Part shown: piece by piece, positions 1-11,324 of the stretch
Position numbering within the stretch: position 1 is the stretch's first letter
Layout of the letters: each line of letters begins with the position of its first letter
Assembly (NCBI RefSeq): GCF_004005855.1
Contig: NZ_SACL01000001.1
Location: 186,001 to 250,000, forward strand
DNA length: 64,000 bases
Direction: 5' to 3'
Source of the DNA: Rhodovarius crocodyli
GTDB taxonomy: Bacteria > Pseudomonadota > Alphaproteobacteria > Acetobacterales > Acetobacteraceae
Notes under the pieces: model-generated
What the model was told of the DNA's origin: nothing
The model's database searches: none
The model's input: the letters and a program-made list of their open reading frames with translations, nothing else
Position numbers and translations under genes: made by a program

Positions 1-1
1 C

Positions 2-733
2 TGCATGGACCTGCTGGTCGAGGCCGCAGGGGCGCGCGAATACGACCTGATCTGGGTCAGCGAGGTGTTCTTCTCCTCGGGCGCCGCGCTGTCGGGCTTC
101 GAGGCGCTGGCGGCAGCCGCCGGCGACGCCGCGCTGGTGATCGACGGCTATCACGCCTTCATGGCCCGGCCGGTCGATGTCTCGGCCATCGCGGACCGCG
201 CCTTCTACCTGGCCGGCGGCTACAAATACGCCATGGGCGGAGAGGGCTGCTGCTTCCTGCACTGCCCGCCCGGCTGGCTGCCGCGCCCGCGCAACACCGG
301 CTGGTATGCCTCCTTCGGCACGCTGGGCGAGGCACAGGAAGGCGTGGGCTATGCGACCGACGGCTGGCGCTTCATGGGCGCCACCTTCGACCCCTCGGGG
401 CTGTACCGGCTGCACGCGGCGCTGAACTGGGCCGCCAGCGTGGGTGCGACCCCGGGCGTGATCCATGCGCATGCGCATGCCCTGCAGGCCCGCTTCGTGG
501 CGGGGCTCGGGGGCACGGGCCTCGACCCGGCGCGGCTGGTGGTGCCCGTGACCGACCCCGCGCGCGGCAATTTCCTCACCTTCGCCCTGCCGGATGCCGA
601 GGCCTGGCAGGCGAAGCTGGAGGCCGCGAACATCATCACGGACCGGCGCGGCGACCGGCTGCGCTTCGGCTTCGGCCTCTATCAGCGCGAAAGCGACGTG
701 GATGCCGTGCTCGACCGGATGCGTTCGCTGTGA
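2..733 (+). CDS. Kynureninase-like / class V aminotransferase-fold PLP enzyme (5' end outside window)
   Basis: This is the C-terminal 243 codons of a fold-type I PLP enzyme; the reading frame is open to the left edge, so the true start lies outside the window. The segment [16 protein letters not shown] supplies the Asp that would contact the pyridine nitrogen, and [11 protein letters not shown] carries the probable Schiff-base lysine (codon 224-226). Both resemble kynureninase and class V aminotransferases. The substrate cannot be told from this fragment. Its stop overlaps the GTG start of pdxA by four bases (GTGA), so it is probably co-transcribed with two vitamin B6 genes. An aminotransferase step (SerC in E. 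coli) precedes PdxA, but this protein looks more kynureninase-like than SerC-like, so a pathway role is only a possibility. Confidence 0.75.
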   Translation, partial: CMDLLVEAAGAREYDLIWVSEVFFSSGAALSGFEALAAAAGDAALVIDGYHAFMARPVDVSAIADRAFYLAGGYKYAMGGEGCCFLHCPPGWLPRPRNTGWYASFGTLGEAQEGVGYATDGWRFMGATFDPSGLYRLHAALNWAASVGATPGVIHAHAHALQARFVAGLGGTGLDPARLVVPVTDPARGNFLTFALPDAEAWQAKLEAANIITDRRGDRLRFGFGLYQRESDVDAVLDRMRSL

Positions 734-1701
734 AGCCCCTCGCACTCACCATGGGTGAGCCCGCCGGCATCGGCGCGGAGGTCGCGGCCAAGGCCTGGGC
801 CGCGCTGCGGGAGATCCCCGGCCCCGGCTTCGTGTTCCTGGGCGATGCCGATGTGTTCGACGGCGTGCCGGTGGCGCGCATCGAAACCCCGGAGCAGGCG
901 ACGGCCGCCTTCCCCACCGCCCTGCCGGTGCTGCACGCCCCGCTGGCCGCCCGCCCCCGCCCCGGCGTGCTGGACCCGGCCAATGCGGCGGCCGTGATCG
1001 CCAGCATCGAGAACGCGGTGGCCCTGGCCCAGGCCGGGCGCGTCGGCGCGGTCGTCACCTGCCCGATCCAGAAATCGGTGCTGACCGGCACGGGCTTCCC
1101 GCACCCCGGCCATACCGAGTTCCTGCACGCGCTGGCGCCCGTCGCCCCGCGCCCGGTCATGATGCTGGCCAGTGAGGAGCTGCGCGTGGTGCCCGTGACC
1201 ATCCACGAAGCCCTGGCCAGCGCCATCGCGCGCCTGACGCCGGGGCTGATCGTGGAGACCGCCCGCATCACCCATGACGCGCTGGTGCGGGATTTCGGCA
1301 TCGCGGCCCCTCGCCTGGCCATCGCGGGGCTGAACCCCCATGCGGGCGAGGCCGGCACCATGGGCCGCGAGGATATCGAGATCGTGGCCCCGGCCGTGGC
1401 CGAGCTGCAGCGCCTGGGCATCGACGCGCGCGGCCCCCTGCCGCCCGACACCATGTTCACCGCCAAGGCGCGCCCGCGCATGGATGTCGCGATCTGCCTG
1501 TATCACGACCAGGCGCTGATCCCGATCAAGACGCTGGACATGGACGGCGGCGTGAACGTCACGCTCGGCCTGTCCATCATCCGCACCAGCCCCGACCATG
1601 GCACCGCGCTGGATATCGCGGGCCAGGGGCTGGCCGATCCTTCCTCCCTGCTGGCCGCGCTGCGGCTGGCGGAACAACTCGCTGCCCGCCGGAGCTTCTG
1701 A
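730..1701 (+). CDS. pdxA: 4-hydroxythreonine-4-phosphate dehydrogenase
   Basis: PdxA oxidises 4-phosphohydroxy-L-threonine with NAD; the product decarboxylates to the aminoacetone phosphate used by PdxJ in the DXP-dependent vitamin B6 pathway. The 323-residue protein opens with [10 protein letters not shown] and carries the metal-binding histidine segments [17 protein letters not shown] and [10 protein letters not shown], all typical of the family, at the usual length. GTG at 730 is the likely start because it overlaps the stop of the upstream PLP-enzyme gene. The stop in turn touches the ATG of pdxJ (TGATG), giving a tight pdxA-pdxJ unit that encodes consecutive enzymes. Confidence 0.96.
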   Translation: MKPLALTMGEPAGIGAEVAAKAWAALREIPGPGFVFLGDADVFDGVPVARIETPEQATAAFPTALPVLHAPLAARPRPGVLDPANAAAVIASIENAVALAQAGRVGAVVTCPIQKSVLTGTGFPHPGHTEFLHALAPVAPRPVMMLASEELRVVPVTIHEALASAIARLTPGLIVETARITHDALVRDFGIAAPRLAIAGLNPHAGEAGTMGREDIEIVAPAVAELQRLGIDARGPLPPDTMFTAKARPRMDVAICLYHDQALIPIKTLDMDGGVNVTLGLSIIRTSPDHGTALDIAGQGLADPSSLLAALRLAEQLAARRSF

Positions 1702-2417
1702 TGCGCCTTTCGGTCAATGTCGATCACGTCGCCACGCTGCGGAACGCGCGCGGCGGGCATTTCCCCTCGCCGGTCGACGCCGCGCGGCTGTGCATCGAGG
1801 CCGGCGCGGACGGCATCACCGTGCATCTGCGTGAGGACCGGCGCCATATCCGCGACGCCGATGTGCTGGCGATCCGCGCCCAGGTGCCCTGCCGGCTGAA
1901 CTTCGAGATGGCGGCCACCGAGGAAATGGTGGCCTTCGCCGAGAAGCTGCGCCCCGAGGCCTGCTGCATCGTGCCCGAGAAGCGCCAGGAACTGACCACC
2001 GAGGGCGGGCTGGAGGTGCTGAACCCCAACCCCTTCCTGGCCGAGGCCATCGCGCGCCTCGCGGCCGCGGGCGTCGAGGTCAGCCTGTTCATCGAGCCCG
2101 ACCCCGCCCCGGTGCTGGCCGCGAAGCGCCTTGGCGCCCAGGCGGTGGAACTGCACACCGGCACCTATGCCGAGGGCGCGATCGAGCGCCGCCCGGCGGA
2201 GCTGGCCCGCATCACCGCCGCCGCGAAGGCCGCGAGCGCCGCCGGGCTGCTGTGCCATGCCGGCCACGGCCTCAGCTTCGAGACCCTGCCCCCCATCGCC
2301 GCCCTGCCGGAAATCGCGGAGGTCTCGATCGGGCATTTCCTGATTTCCGCCAGCGTGTTCGAGGGGCTGCCCACGGTGGTGAAGCGGTTCAAGTCCATCA
2401 TCGCGGCCGCGCGCTGA
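1701..2417 (+). CDS. pdxJ: Pyridoxine 5'-phosphate synthase
   Basis: PdxJ condenses 1-deoxyxylulose 5-phosphate with the PdxA product to form pyridoxine 5'-phosphate in the cytoplasm. The 238-residue TIM-barrel protein has the expected LSVNVDHVATLRNARG opening, the HLREDRRHIRD phosphate/substrate loop, a conserved glutamate region in FEMAATEEM, HTGTYAEG, and HAGHGLSFET near the C-terminus. It starts one base inside the pdxA stop codon, consistent with translational coupling. No terminator-like hairpin follows; the next gene begins 56 bp downstream. Confidence 0.97.
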   Translation: MRLSVNVDHVATLRNARGGHFPSPVDAARLCIEAGADGITVHLREDRRHIRDADVLAIRAQVPCRLNFEMAATEEMVAFAEKLRPEACCIVPEKRQELTTEGGLEVLNPNPFLAEAIARLAAAGVEVSLFIEPDPAPVLAAKRLGAQAVELHTGTYAEGAIERRPAELARITAAAKAASAAGLLCHAGHGLSFETLPPIAALPEIAEVSIGHFLISASVFEGLPTVVKRFKSIIAAAR

Positions 2418-2473
2418 GGTTGTGCGCATACCGCGACGCCTGCTAATTCAAGCCGGTTCGTGAAAGAGTTCGC

Positions 2474-3304
2474 ATGCCGCCTCCGCACCTGACCATTCTG
2501 TCCGCCCGGGACGAGGACGGCGTGGAGGAACCCGGCCTGTGGCGGACGCGCATGGCCTTCGGCCCGCCGAAGCCGCGCGACCAGCCCCCCGAGCCGACCC
2601 GCATCAAGCCCCGCCGCCCGGCGCGTGAGCCCTCGGCCCGCGTGCTGTCCACGCCGCGCCTGCATGTGCCCGTGCCCGGCCCCTCGCGCCTGCCGCCCGT
2701 GGCGCCGATGCCCGTCTATGTGCCGCCGCCGCCTGAACCGGAATTGATGGCCGAGGCCCCTGCCCCTGTGGCAGAATTCGTTGCGGAACCCATGTCCGCA
2801 AACCCGCCCGCGCCTGCCGAGAAGCCCGAACCCGTGCGCAGCGGCGCGGTGGAGCGTGCCTATATGATGGGCCGGTCCGGCGCGCGGCCGAAGCATGCCA
2901 TGTCCGCCGCCGAGCTGTCGGCCTGGCAGGACGGCGCGATGGATGCCGGGCGCGGGCGCGACCCCATCTTCGGCCGCCCGCAGACCTGGTGGTGGCTGCT
3001 GCTGGCAGCGGTGCTGGTCATGCCCATGGCCTATGCCGTCAGCTGGGTCGGCGCGCCGGGCTCGCCCGAGGATTTCCTGATGACCCCGGTGGGCCAGGAA
3101 GCCTGGATCGCCTTCGGCCCCAGCGCCGGCATGTTCTACTGGGTGGCGCTGTTCATCTTCAGCCTGGTGTTCCAGCTGGCACGCCCGATGGAGCCCCTGC
3201 TGATCGTCTATGCGGCCACCTGGTGGGGCTGGACGGGCCTTTACATGCTGTCGGCCGCCGGTTGGCTGGCCCAGCACATTCCGCCGCCGCCGATTCCGGG
3301 TTAA
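2474..3304 (+). CDS. Proline-rich protein with two or three C-terminal membrane segments, unknown function
   Basis: I do not recognise this 276-residue protein. The first roughly 170 residues are low-complexity and rich in Pro, Ala, Glu and Arg, with no catalytic motif, and look disordered. The last 100 residues contain hydrophobic stretches: WWWLLLAAVLVMPMAYAV, then a segment around MFYWVALFIFSLVFQL, then LLIVYAATWWGWTGLYML. A tail rich in proline ends the protein. The likely topology is a long cytoplasmic arm anchored in the inner membrane. It sits 56 bp after pdxJ and 36 bp before alaS on the same strand, so it may be transcribed with either; nothing ties its function to them. Confidence 0.75.
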   Translation: MPPPHLTILSARDEDGVEEPGLWRTRMAFGPPKPRDQPPEPTRIKPRRPAREPSARVLSTPRLHVPVPGPSRLPPVAPMPVYVPPPPEPELMAEAPAPVAEFVAEPMSANPPAPAEKPEPVRSGAVERAYMMGRSGARPKHAMSAAELSAWQDGAMDAGRGRDPIFGRPQTWWWLLLAAVLVMPMAYAVSWVGAPGSPEDFLMTPVGQEAWIAFGPSAGMFYWVALFIFSLVFQLARPMEPLLIVYAATWWGWTGLYMLSAAGWLAQHIPPPPIPG

Positions 3305-3340
3305 AGGAGAGGTTCTTCTTCTCCCTCCCGAGGTTTACGC

Positions 3341-5964
<2,624 letters not shown>

Positions 5965-5968
<4 letters not shown>

Positions 5969-6738
5969 GCCTGCTGGCCAGCATCGCCCGGCGCCTGGCG
6001 GGGCCGGGCCCCGATGAGCTGCCGATCTATTCCGAGCAGGGCCTGTCCCTGCTGCCGGATGTCGGCCAGTACGGGTCGGCCGTGCCTTTCCCGCACATGC
6101 AGGTGGATGGTGTCTTCAACCCCGAATACCTGCGCGCCATCCTGAAGGAATGGCCGCAGGAAGGGCAGACCAAGCTCGAAGCCCACAATGACGGGACCTT
6201 CGTGCGCAAGAAGCACAACACGACCTGGGAAACCCAGTTCGGGCCGCATACCCGGCGCTTCTTCGCGGAAATGGCTTCCCCGCGCATGTTGCTGGCGCTG
6301 GAGCGGATGACCGGCATCTCGGGCCTGATGCCGGACCCCTATCTGTTCGGCGGCGGGCTGCACTTCACCCAGGCCGGCGGCACGCTGGCCGTGCATGCGG
6401 ACTTCAACCGCCTGCCCAAGCTGAATATCGACCGGCGGCTGAACCTGCTGATCTACCTGAACGAAGGCTGGACCGAGGCGAACCAGGGCTGGCTCGAACT
6501 CTGGGACCGCAAGATGGAGAAGTGCGAGGCTCGGGTGCTGCCCGTGTTCAACCGCATGGCGGTGTTCAGCACGACCAGCTTCTCCTTCCACGGCCAGCCG
6601 GAGCCCATCGTCGGGCCGCCCGACCTGTTCCGGCGGTCCATCGCGCTCTACTACTACACCAATGGCCGCCCGGCGGAGGAGATCTCCGAGGAGGAGCATT
6701 CGACCCTGTGGCAGGAGCGCCCGCAGCAGGGCTACTGA
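5965..6738 (+). CDS. 2-oxoglutarate/Fe(II)-dependent oxygenase, prolyl-hydroxylase-like
   Basis: This 257-residue protein has the double-stranded beta-helix iron site HxD...H: H144 and D146 in VHADFN and H209 in FSFHGQ, with R223/R224 in [10 protein letters not shown] as candidate 2-oxoglutarate ligands. That matches the 2OG-Fe(II) oxygenase group related to prolyl 4-hydroxylases. The substrate is unknown; family members hydroxylate proteins, amino acids or glycan-linked groups. The GTG start overlaps the alaS stop (GTGA), while a Wzm/Wzt/GT2 polysaccharide cluster converges from the other strand with no gap. Linkage to either neighbour is inferred from position only. Confidence 0.85.
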
Positions 6739-7632
6739 TCAGCCCCGCAGCAACCAGGCTGTCAGCAGGGCGTCGCCGGCCCGGGAATGGTGGCGCAGGC
6801 CGGCACTGGCTCGCAGCCGCAGCCGGCCTGGCCGCCCGGCGTCGCGCAGCCCATTCAGCGTCTGCACCACCTCTCGCGCCCCGGGCGCCAGCGGCAGGGC
6901 GGACAATGCCGCCAGATGCGCCGTCAGCATCCGCCACCAGGCGGCGCCGCCCCTGCCCAGGGCGCGGCGGGCACGCTCCAGCAGGCTCGGCGCGCCGCCC
7001 ACGCTGTTGCGGCCGTGCAGCCGGTACAGGATCATCGGCTCCGGGTCGAAATCCAGCCGCCCGCCCATGCCGGTCACCAGCAGGGCCGCCCACCAGTCAT
7101 GCAGGCTGCCGGCCGGCGGCGGGGCGCTGAGGGCCCATTCCCGCGCCCTGGGGGTCAACACCATGGTGCAGCCGGCCGCGACATTATGCGCCAGCAGGCT
7201 GCCGAATCCCGGCTCCATGCGCGGCAGCGGCGACAGGCCGAGCGGCTTCAGATCCGCATCCACCAGGCTCAGGCGGCCGCACACCGCATCGGCGCCGGCA
7301 TCCAGCCGCGCGAGGGCACGCGCCAGCTTGCCCGGCAGCCAGACATCGTCCTGGTCCATGAAGGCATAGGCATCGCCCGCGGGGGCCGCGCGCAGCAGCG
7401 CCAGGAAGCCCTCCGTGGCGCCGAGCCGCCCGGCGGGGAACTCCAGCTCCCGCACCCGGGCCGGATGGGCGGCGGCAAATTCCAGCAGCAGGCGTCGGCT
7501 GGCATCCGTGGAGGCATCGTCGCGCCACAGCAGCTGCCATTCCACCCCTTCCTGGCGCGCCAGGCTGTCCAGCTGCTCAGGCAGCCAGGCGGCGCCGTTG
7601 TAGCTGGCCAGCAGGACGACGACGCGGCGCAT
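6739..7632 (-). CDS. Family 2 glycosyltransferase
   Basis: The 297-residue protein starts VVVLLASYNGAAWLPEQLDSL and carries the GT-A nucleotide-sugar motifs RDDASTD and DQDDVWLPGK, so it is an inverting GT2 enzyme. No hydrophobic segment makes it an obvious integral membrane protein, so it probably works at the cytoplasmic face. Its ATG overlaps the stop of the Wzt gene by one base, and the three genes wzm-wzt-GT2 form one minus-strand unit. It likely adds a sugar to the O-antigen or capsule exported by that ABC transporter. The donor and acceptor sugars cannot be predicted. Its stop abuts the convergent oxygenase stop directly. Confidence 0.9.
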   Translation of the reverse strand: MRRVVVLLASYNGAAWLPEQLDSLARQEGVEWQLLWRDDASTDASRRLLLEFAAAHPARVRELEFPAGRLGATEGFLALLRAAPAGDAYAFMDQDDVWLPGKLARALARLDAGADAVCGRLSLVDADLKPLGLSPLPRMEPGFGSLLAHNVAAGCTMVLTPRAREWALSAPPPAGSLHDWWAALLVTGMGGRLDFDPEPMILYRLHGRNSVGGAPSLLERARRALGRGGAAWWRMLTAHLAALSALPLAPGAREVVQTLNGLRDAGRPGRLRLRASAGLRHHSRAGDALLTAWLLRG

Positions 7633-8987
7633 CAGCCCCCCGCCAGCGGGTCCCGCGCCACCAACGCCGCCTCGGTCAGCGGGGCGACGATGTTGGAACC
7701 GTAGTTGCGCGGATTCTGGACGGTGACGGCCAGCGCCTCATGCACCCAATGGTGCTGCACATGCTGGTCCTGCGTGCCGGAGGCAAAGGCGAGGGCGAAC
7801 ATGTAGGGGCCGCTGGCGAGATGGGGCAGCACGAAGCGCATCCGCGCCTCGCCCACCGCGCCGGCCTCCATCCGGAAATCGTTGAACAGCGCGGCGTCCT
7901 GCATGTTGCCGCTCAGCGTCGGCTGGCCCAGCCGGTCCTTCAGGGTGAAACCCGCGACGCAGCGGTCGATCGTGGCCGAGGCCTCGATGCGGACCTCCAG
8001 CAGCAGTTCCTCCCCGCCGTGCAGCAGCATGGGCTGCCTGCCATCGGCGTCGGAGAGCCGGACATGCGTGATCCGCGCCAGACCCGAACCGAATTCGGAG
8101 CTGGGCGGGATGGGCTGCCAGCCCTCGCCGGGGGCCTGCGGATTGGCATCGACCGGCCCCTCCAGCAGCTTCACCTGGTCGTCCTTCAGCCCCATCGCCG
8201 CCACCGCGATGAAGCTGGAATAGGCCTCGGCCACCTGCTTGGCGGGGCCCTTCATGCGCAGCTCGCCCTTGTCGAGCCAGATGGCGTGGTCGCACAGCCC
8301 CACCACCGCCGCCATGTCATGGCCGCAGAACAGGATGGTCCCGTTCTCCCGGAACTTGTGAAGCCAGCGGAAGCACTTCTGCTGGAAATAGGCGTCGCCC
8401 ACGGCCAGCGCCTCGTCGATGATCAGGATGTCGGCATCGACATGCGCGATCACGGCGAAGGCCAGGCGCATGGCCATGCCGGAGGAATAGGTCTTCACCG
8501 GCTGGTCGATGAAGTCCCCGATATCGGCGAAGGCCAGGATGGAATCCATCCGCGCCTCCGTCTCCTCCCGCGTCAGGCCGAGGACGGAGGCGTTGAGGTA
8601 GACGTTCTCACGGCCGGTGTATTCGGGGTTGAAGCCGGAGCCCAGCTCCAGCAGGGCCGCGACCCGGCCGCGCACCTGCGCCTCGCCGGTGCTGGGGGTC
8701 AGCGTGCCGCAGACGATCTGCAGCAGGGTGGACTTGCCCGATCCGTTGCGGCCGATGATGCCGACCGTCTCGCCGCGCCTCACCTCGAAATCGAGCGCGC
8801 GCAGGGCCCAATGCTCGCGGAAATACCGGCGCTCCCCCCGGCCACGGCCGATGGCGCGCAGCAGCGGCAGCAGCAGCCCCCGCAGGCGGGGCATCACCGC
8901 CTGCTTCAGCCGGTCCGCCGGGCTGTCATAGATGAAATAGGCCTTGGAGAGGTCCCGGGCCTCGATGGCAATTTCCTCAGAGGACAT
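7632..8987 (-). CDS. wzt: Polysaccharide ABC transporter ATP-binding protein with C-terminal glycan-recognition domain (Wzt type)
   Basis: This is the ATPase of an ABC exporter for O-antigen or a similar polysaccharide. The nucleotide-binding domain (residues about 5-265) has Walker A GRNGSGKST (79-87), the signature YSSGMAMRLAFA and Walker B ILIIDEALAVGD. The remaining 185 residues form a beta-rich extension like the Wzt C-terminal domain, which in E. coli O8/O9a binds the modified end of the glycan and sets export specificity. That extension suggests export of a terminally capped polymer. I chose ATG 8987 over the in-frame TTG two codons upstream. The gene overlaps the permease gene by 11 bp. 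Confidence 0.92.
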   Translation of the reverse strand: MSSEEIAIEARDLSKAYFIYDSPADRLKQAVMPRLRGLLLPLLRAIGRGRGERRYFREHWALRALDFEVRRGETVGIIGRNGSGKSTLLQIVCGTLTPSTGEAQVRGRVAALLELGSGFNPEYTGRENVYLNASVLGLTREETEARMDSILAFADIGDFIDQPVKTYSSGMAMRLAFAVIAHVDADILIIDEALAVGDAYFQQKCFRWLHKFRENGTILFCGHDMAAVVGLCDHAIWLDKGELRMKGPAKQVAEAYSSFIAVAAMGLKDDQVKLLEGPVDANPQAPGEGWQPIPPSSEFGSGLARITHVRLSDADGRQPMLLHGGEELLLEVRIEASATIDRCVAGFTLKDRLGQPTLSGNMQDAALFNDFRMEAGAVGEARMRFVLPHLASGPYMFALAFASGTQDQHVQHHWVHEALAVTVQNPRNYGSNIVAPLTEAALVARDPLAGG

Positions 8988-9792
8988 CGGCAAAGCCCCC
9001 CCGCAGGCGCTGGAATACCCAATAGCAGAAGGCCAGAACCGCCAGCGACGCCAGGGTATAGAGGCCGAGCCCCAGGAAATCCGGCCATTGCCCGAAGACC
9101 AGCACGGCGCGCACCTGGCCCACGATGAAGGTCAGCGGGTTCAGGTGCATGGCGGTGCGGAAGGCGGGCGGCACGGCCTCCAGCGGGTAGAAGATGGGGG
9201 TCAGGAACATGGTGAGCGTGATCAGCAGGGTCACGATCTGGGTCAGATCCCGCAGGAATACGCCCAGGGCCGCCAGCAGCAGCCCCAGCCCCACCACGAA
9301 GAACAGGAAGGGCAGCAGCACGACCGGGAACAGGAAGGCCGTGGTGCTGATGTGGCCCTTGAAGATCAGGTCGCCCAGCAGGACGATCCCGGCCGAGATC
9401 GCGGCATTCACCAGCGTCGAGAGGGTGGCCACCACCGGCAGCACCTCGATCGGGAAGATCACCTTGGTGACATAGCTGGAATTGGCCAGCAGCAGCGTGG
9501 GCGCCCGGCCGATCGATTCCGAGAAGATGTTGTGGATCACGAGGCCCGACAGCATCAGCAGCGCGAAATCGAACCGCCCGGTCGACCCGCCCCAGCGCGA
9601 CTGGAACACCGTGCTGAACACGAAGGTGAAGACGGCCGCCGTCAGCAGCGGCGTCAGCACCGCCCAGGCGGGGCCCAGCGTGCTGCCGCGGAAGCGGCTG
9701 CCGACCTCACGCGCCGTCAGGCGGAAGATCAGCTCGCGATGGGCCATCAATACGCGGGCGAAGCCCAACAGGCTGCTCGAAGGTCGGCGCAT
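8977..9792 (-). CDS. wzm: Polysaccharide ABC transporter permease (Wzm type, ABC-2 family)
   Basis: The 271-residue integral membrane protein has about six hydrophobic segments and the ABC-2 pattern FRGSTLGPAWAVLTPLLTAAVF near residue 33 with a charged amphipathic helix before it, as in Wzm, KpsM and TagG. It would form the channel for a lipid-linked polysaccharide, energised by the overlapping downstream ATPase gene. It is the first gene of the minus-strand wzm-wzt-GT2 unit; the 31 bp up to the preceding gene's stop hold no clear promoter, so transcription may begin further upstream. Confidence 0.93.
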   Translation of the reverse strand: MRRPSSSLLGFARVLMAHRELIFRLTAREVGSRFRGSTLGPAWAVLTPLLTAAVFTFVFSTVFQSRWGGSTGRFDFALLMLSGLVIHNIFSESIGRAPTLLLANSSYVTKVIFPIEVLPVVATLSTLVNAAISAGIVLLGDLIFKGHISTTAFLFPVVLLPFLFFVVGLGLLLAALGVFLRDLTQIVTLLITLTMFLTPIFYPLEAVPPAFRTAMHLNPLTFIVGQVRAVLVFGQWPDFLGLGLYTLASLAVLAFCYWVFQRLRGGFADVL

Positions 9793-9823
9793 GGGCGGGG
9801 CTTGCCATATCGGCGGCCCCGCG

Positions 9824-10774
9824 TCACGCCCCGGTCATCGAACGGGGCAGGCTGTGCTGGCCCAGCACCCAGCCCTCCCAGCGGCGCAGCCAGGGGTCGG
9901 GGGGCACGATGTCGGCCCGGTGGCCGTCCAGCACCAGGATCATGTCCAGCACACCCAGCAGGCAATCGAGGCGGTCCTCCCCGGCCGCGTCGGTGCCGAA
10001 ACCGGCCAGGATCATGGCGTGCAGGGCGGCGTCGGGCATGGCGCCCAGCTCGGCCATGCGGGCCAACAGGGCGGGCGCCAGGGCCTGGCGCGCGGCGTGG
10101 GCGCGCTTGCTGCCCGGAATGCGCAGGGACAGGTGGCGCAGCGCCTCGGCCGGATAGACCTCGGCCAGCGCCACCTGGCCGGGGGCCAGCAGGGAGGCGA
10201 GCGGCCCCTCGAAGGGCCATAGGCGATAGGGCGCGCCGGCCGCGAGCGCCGGTGCCAGCCAGTCCCGCCAGGCGGCGATGGCGGCCTTGCCGGACTGGTT
10301 GGCGCCCAGGGTCCAGAACACGGGCGCGCCGGCCGGGCGCTCCGCCGTGGCCAGGTCACACAGCCGGTTCAGCCCGCTTGCCTCGGAAAAACCCAGCGCC
10401 CGGGCATGGGCCAGCCGCGTCATGCCCTTCACCCCGCGCTGCGGATAAAAGGGCCGATCGGGGCAGACCGTCTCCAGCGCCTCGTTCACCGCGAAGAAGC
10501 CAGGGCGCGTGGCCAGTCCGCGCAGGAACTCGGGGAAGCCTGCCTCCGGGCGGCCCTCGGCGAAGGCACGGGGCACGCCCAGCGGCAGGTCGAGCCCCAT
10601 GGCGACCGGCAGGCCGCCCGCGATCAGCGGCGCCAGCAGCGCCACGGGGTCTCCCACCAGGGCCGGGGCGCTGATCCGCCACGATTTTCCTTCGCGAAGC
10701 GCGCGCGCGTGATAGCGTTTGGCCGGGCTCGCAGACCAGTCAGCATGCAACGCAAGCAAGGAGGGAGCACCCAT
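9824..10774 (-). CDS. DUF429-like protein, predicted RNase H-fold
   Basis: I assign this 316-residue protein tentatively to the DUF429 group, predicted RNase H-like nucleases of unknown substrate. Acidic residues fall at the spacing expected for that fold: HADWSASPAKRY, GLDLPLG, AEVYPAEALR and a late EDRLDCLLGVLDMI. There is no signal peptide or membrane segment. The start is uncertain. The first plausible ATG in good frame context is at 10774, which overlaps the ATG of the divergent cytochrome gene by two bases; in-frame alternatives exist at 10786 and 10804. Without a gap, the promoter of each divergent gene must lie inside the other. Confidence 0.65.
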   Translation of the reverse strand: MGAPSLLALHADWSASPAKRYHARALREGKSWRISAPALVGDPVALLAPLIAGGLPVAMGLDLPLGVPRAFAEGRPEAGFPEFLRGLATRPGFFAVNEALETVCPDRPFYPQRGVKGMTRLAHARALGFSEASGLNRLCDLATAERPAGAPVFWTLGANQSGKAAIAAWRDWLAPALAAGAPYRLWPFEGPLASLLAPGQVALAEVYPAEALRHLSLRIPGSKRAHAARQALAPALLARMAELGAMPDAALHAMILAGFGTDAAGEDRLDCLLGVLDMILVLDGHRADIVPPDPWLRRWEGWVLGQHSLPRSMTGA

Positions 10775-11324
10775 GTCGGCGTCCATATCGCATCCGGACG
10801 GCAACTACAGCGCCATCGCGAAGATCTTCCACTGGGTCACGGTGCCGCTGATGGGCCTCGCCCTGGCGACGGGCTTCGTCATCGGGCACCTGAAGGACGA
10901 ATCCAAAAGCGCCTTCTACATGCTGCATGAAAGCGCGGGGCTGACCATCCTGCTGCTGTCCATCGCAAGGCTGGCCTGGAAGCGCTTCAGCCCGCCCCCG
11001 CCCTTGCCGGACCACATCCCGCCCATGATGCGCATCGCGGCGACGGCCACGCACCACACGCTGTATGTCGTGCTGATCCTGCAGCCGCTGCTGGGCTTCT
11101 TCACCACCAACGCCTTCGGCTTTCCGATGCAGGGCGACACCGCCTATCTGGGCTTCATCGACCTGCCGAAATTCATGGAGGCGCGGGAAGGGCTGGCCGG
11201 GACGCTGCTGACCGTGCACTCGATCATCGGCTGGCTCACGCCCCTGCTGCTCGCGGCCCATGTGGGGGGTGCCATCTTCCACCACGCCATCCGGCGCGAC
11301 GGCACCCTGATGCGGATGCTTTAG
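10773..11324 (+). CDS. Cytochrome b561 family di-haem membrane protein
   Basis: The 183-residue protein has four hydrophobic helices and histidines in the b561 positions: IFHWVTVPLMG in helix 1, LHESAGLTILLL in helix 2, THHTLYVVLILQPLLG in helix 3, and HSIIGWLTPLLLAAHVGGAIFHH in helix 4. CybB-type proteins oxidise quinol at the inner membrane; some act as superoxide:quinone oxidoreductases. ATG 10773 is chosen because AAGGAGGG (10758-10765) lies seven bases upstream. An in-frame ATG at 10719 lacks such a site. The stop is one base from the convergent 40-residue gene's stop. Confidence 0.9.
   Translation: MSASISHPDGNYSAIAKIFHWVTVPLMGLALATGFVIGHLKDESKSAFYMLHESAGLTILLLSIARLAWKRFSPPPPLPDHIPPMMRIAATATHHTLYVVLILQPLLGFFTTNAFGFPMQGDTAYLGFIDLPKFMEAREGLAGTLLTVHSIIGWLTPLLLAAHVGGAIFHHAIRRDGTLMRML

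Noticed and set aside
3305-3340. Possible attenuator hairpin GGAGA/TCTCC before alaS
   Set aside because: Only a 5-bp stem with no T run or anti-structure; too weak to call.
9828-10804. 10-residue N-terminal extension of the DUF429-like gene to 10804
   Set aside because: The added residues contain no family match and would overlap the cytochrome gene further; ATG 10774 was preferred, although uncertainty is stated.
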